Assembly (NCBI GenBank): GCA_030248225.1
Contig: JASANE010012389.1
Span: 1-64,000, forward strand
Direction: 5' to 3'
Origin: Trileptium ribeirensis
Lineage: Eukaryota; Nematoda; Enoplea; Enoplida; Thoracostomopsidae
DNA length: 64,000 nucleotides
How positions within the stretch are numbered: position 1 is the stretch's first letter; each line of letters starts with the position of its first letter. The translations under genes and the position numbers were made by a program. The notes below the pieces were generated by a model. That model was given only the letters and a program-made list of their open reading frames with translations. It did no database searches and was not told the origin of the DNA. Below are positions 58,305-64,000 of this stretch, one piece after another.

Positions 58305-61300
58305 CTGAACGACAATGTATAAATCAGTGTTGATTAGGTAATATTTTCTTAATTTTATAAAACAACATATAATACTAGAGTGTAGATAAGGCAAAAATTA
58401 TTTAAACTAAGGACACAATGATATTTTATGTGGCAAGCATTTAAAGTTATGATTACTCAGACACTTCACAAGACATTGGAGAGCTGTAGGGTGTAACGTA
58501 GCCGGAAAAACCAAAGATGTATTACATTTGGCATATTTGAGTCATCACTTATTCTTAATAAGAGTGCATAACGCACAAGTACTACACATCCTTGCCTATA
58601 ATTTAAACCAATGTTTCGGGTGTTTTTGTATTCGATGGGAAGTATATCAAATCCGTTGAGTATTTCGGGCACCGCGAAATTCATGGGTGCAGTAGGTTAG
58701 ACACTCTTATCGGTGCAGCACAGATGGGCAGCTTTGTATGGGTATGTAACATACCCATACAAAGCTGCCGGTCAATGCGTATAAGGCCGCAAACGCTAGT
58801 GATATTATTACACGGGTTAACATTAGAGTGCAGGGATGACGCCTACACTTGTCTTCCATTCTTGTTCGTATTTTTGTTGATATTAGAAACGTATTGACCG
58901 CGATAATCTATTGGTTACAGAAAAATCAGCTAATGCTTTAAAAAGAACATTTATAATTTAACAAGACTCGTCTTAAATGATTCAGTTGACGCAGAGTTCC
59001 CCACGCAATTTTCACGTAAGTATCCCGTAAGTCACACAGTAATGGTGTTCTTCGAAAGCGTTATTAAAGTTTATTATTTAACTCATATCAAATGGAAGTT
59101 GTTATTAAATTGAATGCCCACACAAAAGCATAACGAGATCCAACATACCGATAACTAATTGCATAAGCTACACTTAGTACGAGAATGCATAACGACGGTG
59201 TATATCGTAGTACATTACTTTAATTTATACAGTGAAAATGGTTATGAATATGGAATCTTCGGTTAAGAAAGAGATCAAGGCGTCTTGGCCTAGTTGAAAA
59301 ACAAAATGTTTGAACCAGTGCACTATTTTTTAAACACTGCAGTTTTTCTTGTTTTTCGCTAAGAATTAAATTCTATTCAAATTTTGAGCTGTAAATTTAC
59401 AGCTGAAACCGTAAATGTGCAAAACAACACGGATAAACGCCGTCAATTTTGGCCCTTCAGTTTATTCTTATTGAGGTGAAAGTGCAGGCAAATATGCAAC
59501 GGCCCTGATTGTTACGATACTATACCGCAGCATTCTAAGTTTTAACCTGGAACCACCTATCATATTTCTAGTTGAGTTACAAATATTTTGTTGGCTAAAC
59601 CCAAATATCGGAGAATAAAACTTGTACGCAGACGTACCGTATCCCCGCGATGAATACGCTTAACCAGATCTTTAAATTTATGTGCTGCTGTGAGCGTGAT
59701 TCGTGATGACGATGATGAGGGTAGCCCTTTTGATGACGGCACTGTTTCTCTTTTCTCTGATGCGCTACGAGAGACATTTCCAACGACGTCACCAGATTCT
59801 AAGCCCGACCACACCGTAAATACTTCAATATCGTAAGTATAGACGTTATGCGAAGTTATCGAACAACTCTTTGGATTAATATTTATATCGGACATAAATC
59901 CACGGTCTTCATTGCCATAAAAACATCGTAACCATTCCGATATTTCATTTGGTAAGTAGTCAAGTAGAGTTTCTAAAATTTTTTTGATTTATGGAAATAT
60001 TGTTGAACGACTTTGAGAAAATGTCTCGTATAAAAACGCTTAGCTTCAACATATCGGAGAAAATAGCAACATTATTTAGTAAAATTGGGAGTGCTTAAGC
60101 GACAAGTGTATGACACTTTCTCGCATCATGATATTCTCATGTCAAATGGTAGGGAAGTTTTCCGGTTTACCCTATAATAATTTATGTCACGTTTACTATA
60201 GTACCTTAGGAAAAGTTTTGGCAGCGTTGTGTTGAATACTTTGGATTTGATAGTAGGCCAGACAACATTCTACAAAACTAAGGTGGTCCAACCGAGATTT
60301 GTGAGACCGGGAGCCAGCCTAGTTAGACGTCACAATATTACTCGGGTAAGGCTGGAAACGCAGGTTTAACAACATTAGAACGTGCGCGAAATGTCGTCCC
60401 CTTTTCGATTATTACCTCCTAGTTTAAGCATTTCAAGCACTATAACACTATCTCAGTGACAGAGCTTCAATACACCCCAAAACCTATCCCAAAACAGGGT
60501 GTATAGTTTTTGCTATTGTATTAACAGATACTAGATGCTGCACTGAAACCGATGGGCTAGTAGCACTAATTTAGTTTTACCTAGATGAACTACTTTAACC
60601 TTTAACGTTCACTGTCTACATATGGGTACAGCTCACAGAGTAAGCTTTTGTATTAATAGTTTTTGTCGTATGTCTGCAAGTTCGATGTTATTCGTTCACT
60701 TTGCGAGATTCCTAAAGAAACCGAGTAACAGTTCCTAGATAGCTCAGTGGTTTTGGTACGCCACTTTATCGCATACAACCCAGCATTAATGATGTAAGTG
60801 TGAGTCATGTGCCTAACGTAATGACTATGGAATGTGATCATATGGGCGAAATAAGATCAGTGTTTTGCATGTTATATCATAATACAGCAATAATGATTAT
60901 TTTCGGTTATAGACCTCCAGCCCGAATATGGTTAATATGAATGAAAATCCGTTAATTTTGCTGCACGCGCAGTACTGTTATAGACAGTCGAGATGGTTAA
61001 AAAATCTCCATTATAACAATGTATTGGCAAATTTTTGTCCAATTTTACGGTTATTCTTCGCGCCGAAAATTTTTTAGTAAATGTTAGATACTGTTCGAGC
61101 TTCATTCACAAGCTGAGTCGAATGGTGTCAAAATCTTTTAGATTCATGAATTAACGTCTTAAACTAAGCCTTAGGCTAAGCCTTAGGTTTTTACTAAAAT
61201 GTGCATAACTCCTTAACTCATGCGATGTGCATAACTCCTCAGATTGAACTAGTTTTGATGGCGTTGGACTCAGCTCCTTAGCGCGGTGTGAATGGTATAT

Positions 61301-63252
61301 AGAAATAGGCATTTACTAAGAAGCTGAGTTCTGAGTCAATACTATAACAGAAAATACCCAATAAAACGTGCTTAGATTTTGCATTGAAATGCTAATATCC
61401 CTGTTATTTTCTCTGTACGATCGTTTACCGATATTACTTCCGCAGGTAACCCGTGTAAGGTCATATCTACTGAGAAAAATTAGGCTAAATGGATTTATTG
61501 ACAACCTAGCTTCAAGCGATAATAGCAAAAACGGGCTTAAATTACCCTGAAGCATAGTGTTGTACGACCCCTGCTCGCGAACAAGTGTAGATATATCCAT
61601 AATATTGCAATTGGGGACGGGAAGCTTTATGCGGACCCAATAAAAAATCAGTGAATACCTCCATCTGTTGCTGAATTATTAGCGTTGCATCATAATTCCA
61701 CGAATTGCATAGATTACAACGCATATATTATACATACTAGCTATGTGATCTATTTTGCTAATTTTTATTAAAACATCGATGTTTATATTTTTGGTTTTAA
61801 ACACTTTATAGTATATATATCTCATTCAATATAGTACCTATCACAATCTATGTATGATTGGTACGTGACCCCTACCCTTGCCCACAATATAACATGGTAA
61901 GCTAAGACGTTCATCTTTGACTTGGGGAATTACAGGGTGGAAACGTGCATTTTTATCGAATTCTGCCGTCTGCTGTTACCTAAGTATAACCCCAACGGTA
62001 GTAACCTATTTTAACCAATTTGCGGGTAATAATATACAAATACTGATAAATCGGGTATGTGGTGTGTTGACAAATCAGGTCCATGGCATAGGGTCAGGTG
62101 TTAAGTTTTAGGCTTTTAAGCTCGGGTTAGTGCAGTTTGGTGTCAAACAGTTGACCCGCGTGACCCGTTTGTGTCCAATCTCCTAGGTTCTCACACCATA
62201 ACAGCTCTTTAACCAATATACACGGTGGGTTCTCGGACCTTATACATCCAAAGTATGATATCAAGAAAACGTTGGAACATGTCAAGTTAACGTTATAACG
62301 TTAGAAAAAACAGCTTAGACAGGGGGTTCGGTGGGCGGCAGCCGCCGACATAGGCTTAGTACATGGCTCATATAGGGACCTTAGCTTAGGCTAAGACTTA
62401 GTAAGGCTTAGTATATCGAGAACGGCATGGCATGCATTATACTTCGTTACATGTTACATTACATTACGTATAGAAATTCACATGGGCCCAGTAAATAATC
62501 CTTTAATTTATAGTGTTAATAACAAGGTTTTATGACTAATAACGTAGTAAGTAATCGAATGATAGAATTCCGGTTCAGTGGTCATACAGTAGCGAGATAG
62601 AACCAATCAGGAGACGATAATTTTGTATAATTTTGTTTAACATATTTAAAGGCAGTCGTGAATTCAAGCATTTTAGAAAACGATGATTTTTAGTGTTTTA
62701 TATATATCAGATTTATAACATTTTATTAACACTGCTTTCTTCTTTAGCAACACCTGTATATTGCATGCCGTTCTATAGAGGTGATATTATTCGGTTTTAA
62801 TGGCCTGTCCTACAGATTTTATAATTTGAACCATTGTAACATAAATAAATCTTTACAATTTCATCGAAAGTAGGGGCTGCGAGAGCATCATCCCAACGGA
62901 GGTAACTGGGGTCATTACAACCATTTTTTTATTTTGCGGGCGTCTGTCTTAATGTCTGACCCTCGCCTTTACGACTCAGCCATGACGATTATTCTGTATA
63001 TGTTTATACTATACATATTAAGTTTATCCACCACTTTTCTGCTAGTGGCTATTTCATAATTTGTTTCTGAGATCCCGGCTAATTACCCAGTGAATTCTGA
63101 AGCTGCGATATCCGAACATTGTCAACAGTTGCATTCCACGAAACAATTACTCCTTTCAGCTGAGAACATTCGACTTGTCGTGCAACATGATTATCTGAAT
63201 CCAGCGGCCCAGTACAATACGTATGCAGATCTTTCCAAGTTAAATTCGATAC
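58083..63252 (-). CDS. WFS1: Wolframin (WFS1), last three coding exons, gene continues past the window
   Basis: Endoplasmic reticulum multi-pass membrane protein linked in vertebrates to ER calcium and stress handling. Exons 63252-63087, 59972-59638 and 58304-58083 join in phase to encode the C-terminal 240 residues, the lumenal part. Matches to vertebrate wolframin are SNLTWKDLHTYC (ITWKRYQQLC), VARQVECSQLKGVIVSWNAT (ARTQILCSHLEG..VTW), ISEWLRCFYG (WMRCLYG), YTYDIEV...LTAAHKFKDLVKRIHRGD (YKFEI...ASSEFKSVLLSLRQG), LQLECIDC (LKAISCLNC), and a hydrophobic end KFLFNFLFEP (KFAFDFFFFP). Sequons NLT, NAT and NVS fit a lumenal location. Vertebrate WFS1 has this region in one large exon, whereas here it is split by introns of 3.1 and 1.3 kb. 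Confidence 0.92.
58727..58769. repeat. Perfect 21-bp inverted repeat with a 1-nt spacer, in a WFS1 intron
   Basis: The left arm GGCAGCTTTGTATGGGTATG+T (58727-58747) and its exact complement (58749-58769) are separated by a single A. Such a long perfect palindrome is unlikely by chance. Confidence 0.95.
59638..59972 (-). CDS. WFS1: WFS1 penultimate exon
   Basis: The acceptor AAAAAAATTTTAG is followed by two bases completing a split codon and 111 codons, ending at ATACG|GTACGT. It encodes LPNEISEWLRCFYG, YTYDIEVF, a serine-rich loop with GNVSRS, and the helix LTAAHKFKDLVKRIHRGDT. Frame and phase match both neighbours. Confidence 0.93.
61060..61260 (+). repeat. Dispersed repeat family R1, copy 3
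   Basis: CGAAAATTTTTTAGTAAATG, AGCTGAGTCGAATGG, ATTAACGTCTTAAACTAAGC and AACTCCTTAACTC appear in the same order as at 19970-20255. Confidence 0.55.
62275..62450 (+). mobile_element. MITE family M2, copy C
   Basis: GTTATAACGTTAGAAAAAAC, AGCTTAGACAG, GGCGGCAGCC, CTTAGTACATGGCTCATATA, GGGACCTTAGCTTAGGCTAA and TATATCGAGAACGGC follow the order seen in copy A read on its minus strand. Left end ACATGTCAAG is decayed. Confidence 0.65.
63087..63252 (-). CDS. WFS1: WFS1 antepenultimate exon
   Basis: The acceptor TTATCTTTTAG precedes 55 codons plus one base (phase 1), ending CTGG|GTAATT. It encodes VSNLTWKDLHTYC, RQVECSQLKGVIVSWNATVD and VRISQLQNSL, with two sequons and two cysteines conserved with vertebrate wolframin. 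Confidence 0.92.
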
Positions 63253-63259
63253 CTAAAAG

Positions 63260-64000
63260 ATAAATGATAAAAAATGATAACAAATCAAGTGTACAAAATC
63301 AATGTATGTAATATCAAAATGATCGAGATGTTATGTAACTTTCATAACAAAGAAGTGAATATATACGTTAGGCCATGTCCATGAAACTAAATGCGACTTG
63401 AACATGCAACAGTTTCTTAATATATATGTACAATTGTAATAACTGTATATAAAGCGTTGTACAGCTACGCATTATAGTTCTAATTCTTTTTCACAAAAAT
63501 CTTTACAGTGATAAAACCCCTTTCTACAAATTGTTTGCGAAAAAAATCGATCGGATGCTACTTTTACTAAAATGCTAAACGATAACATTCTTTGAATAAT
63601 TAAATCATAAGCATATTTTGTAGAATTTTCCAAAATTCAAATTCAAACACTCGTGAAGTGGCGTTTAAGGAGAGGAAATATTTAAATGTAAATTTAGAAA
63701 ATTTGATTACGTTATATTAAAAAATATGTTCATTTTATATGCTCCATTGCAACAAGCAACAGTACTGCGTGATTAATGCCATATTCATGAGGGTGATCTT
63801 TGCGACTGGACTAATTCTTGTTACCAAAAACTAGGCTTAATACCCGTTTTAAAAAATATTGCTCATTTAAAACCCACTGCACGATTAGTATAACCCCCGA
63901 GCGTCCAGAAGATTTTCGGAAATGTTGCTAAATTGGAGAAAATTTGGTAAAACTTAGCACAAATGGTAAAAATTGAGGAAAATGTTAGAAGACTGAAAAA
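63260..64000. other. WFS1 intron running off the right edge
   Basis: No upstream wolframin exon was recognised in the last 740 bp. Sequence after about 63890 resembles that around 30120-30240 (CCCCCGAGCGTCC, GGTAAAAATT words), possibly the edge of another repeat copy. Confidence 0.4.

Larger units (their letters stand above)
59973..63086. other. WFS1 intron with dispersed repeats
   Basis: Contains R1 copy 3 (about 61060-61260) and M2 copy C (about 62275-62450). No further coding exon was recognised. An A-box-like TAGCTCAGTGG near 60740 has no matching B box. Confidence 0.5.

Noticed and set aside
60738..60800. tRNA gene suggested by TAGCTCAGTGG
   Set aside because: The A box is good, but no B box or cloverleaf follows at the required distance.

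Overview
The window is invertebrate-type metazoan nuclear DNA. It is AT-rich, has large spliced introns and carries a heavy load of decayed transposable elements. Two cellular genes can be recognised by exon-level matches to known families. The species cannot be named from the sequence.

Layout. (1) 0-14 kb is a nested retroelement zone. A degenerate minus-strand Metaviridae-like element carries remnants of an envelope-type membrane glycoprotein, a retropepsin and a Ty3/Gypsy reverse transcriptase. It is split by a plus-strand LTR retrotransposon at 3865-12854. (2) 14-36 kb has no gene I recognise. It holds MITEs, foldback elements, minisatellites, microsatellites, dispersed repeats and one doubtful cysteine-rich exon near 35.1 kb. 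(3) 36.4-53.3 kb is a DBX-class homeobox gene on the plus strand, in five phase-compatible coding exons that join to 496 codons. Its introns host MITEs, a complete but inactivated hAT transposon (43254-47634, exact 8-bp target duplication), a putative solo LTR and a long foldback. (4) 53.3-58.1 kb is the intergenic gap, with at least three short inverted-repeat elements and a hairpin array. (5) 58.1-63.3 kb holds the last three coding exons of a wolframin (WFS1) gene on the minus strand. Its 5' part lies beyond the right edge.

How the genes relate. DBX is a homeodomain transcription factor; in bilaterians the family acts in neural patterning. Wolframin is an ER membrane protein with a lumenal C-terminal domain. 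The two genes are convergent, tail to tail, about 4.7 kb apart. Nothing in the sequence shows a shared function.

Most unusual signals: (a) a membrane-anchor and cytoplasmic-tail reading frame that runs in the same frame into the retropepsin, giving the order glycoprotein-PR-RT instead of the usual Gag-PR-RT-RH-IN-Env; (b) arrays of short regularly spaced hairpins at 34-277, 54775-54904 and 9196-9460; (c) direct repeats of about 148 bp flanking the LTR retrotransposon; (d) a perfect 21-bp inverted repeat with a 1-nt spacer inside a WFS1 intron; (e) a minus-strand frame near 35.1 kb whose cysteine spacing resembles CART neuropeptides.
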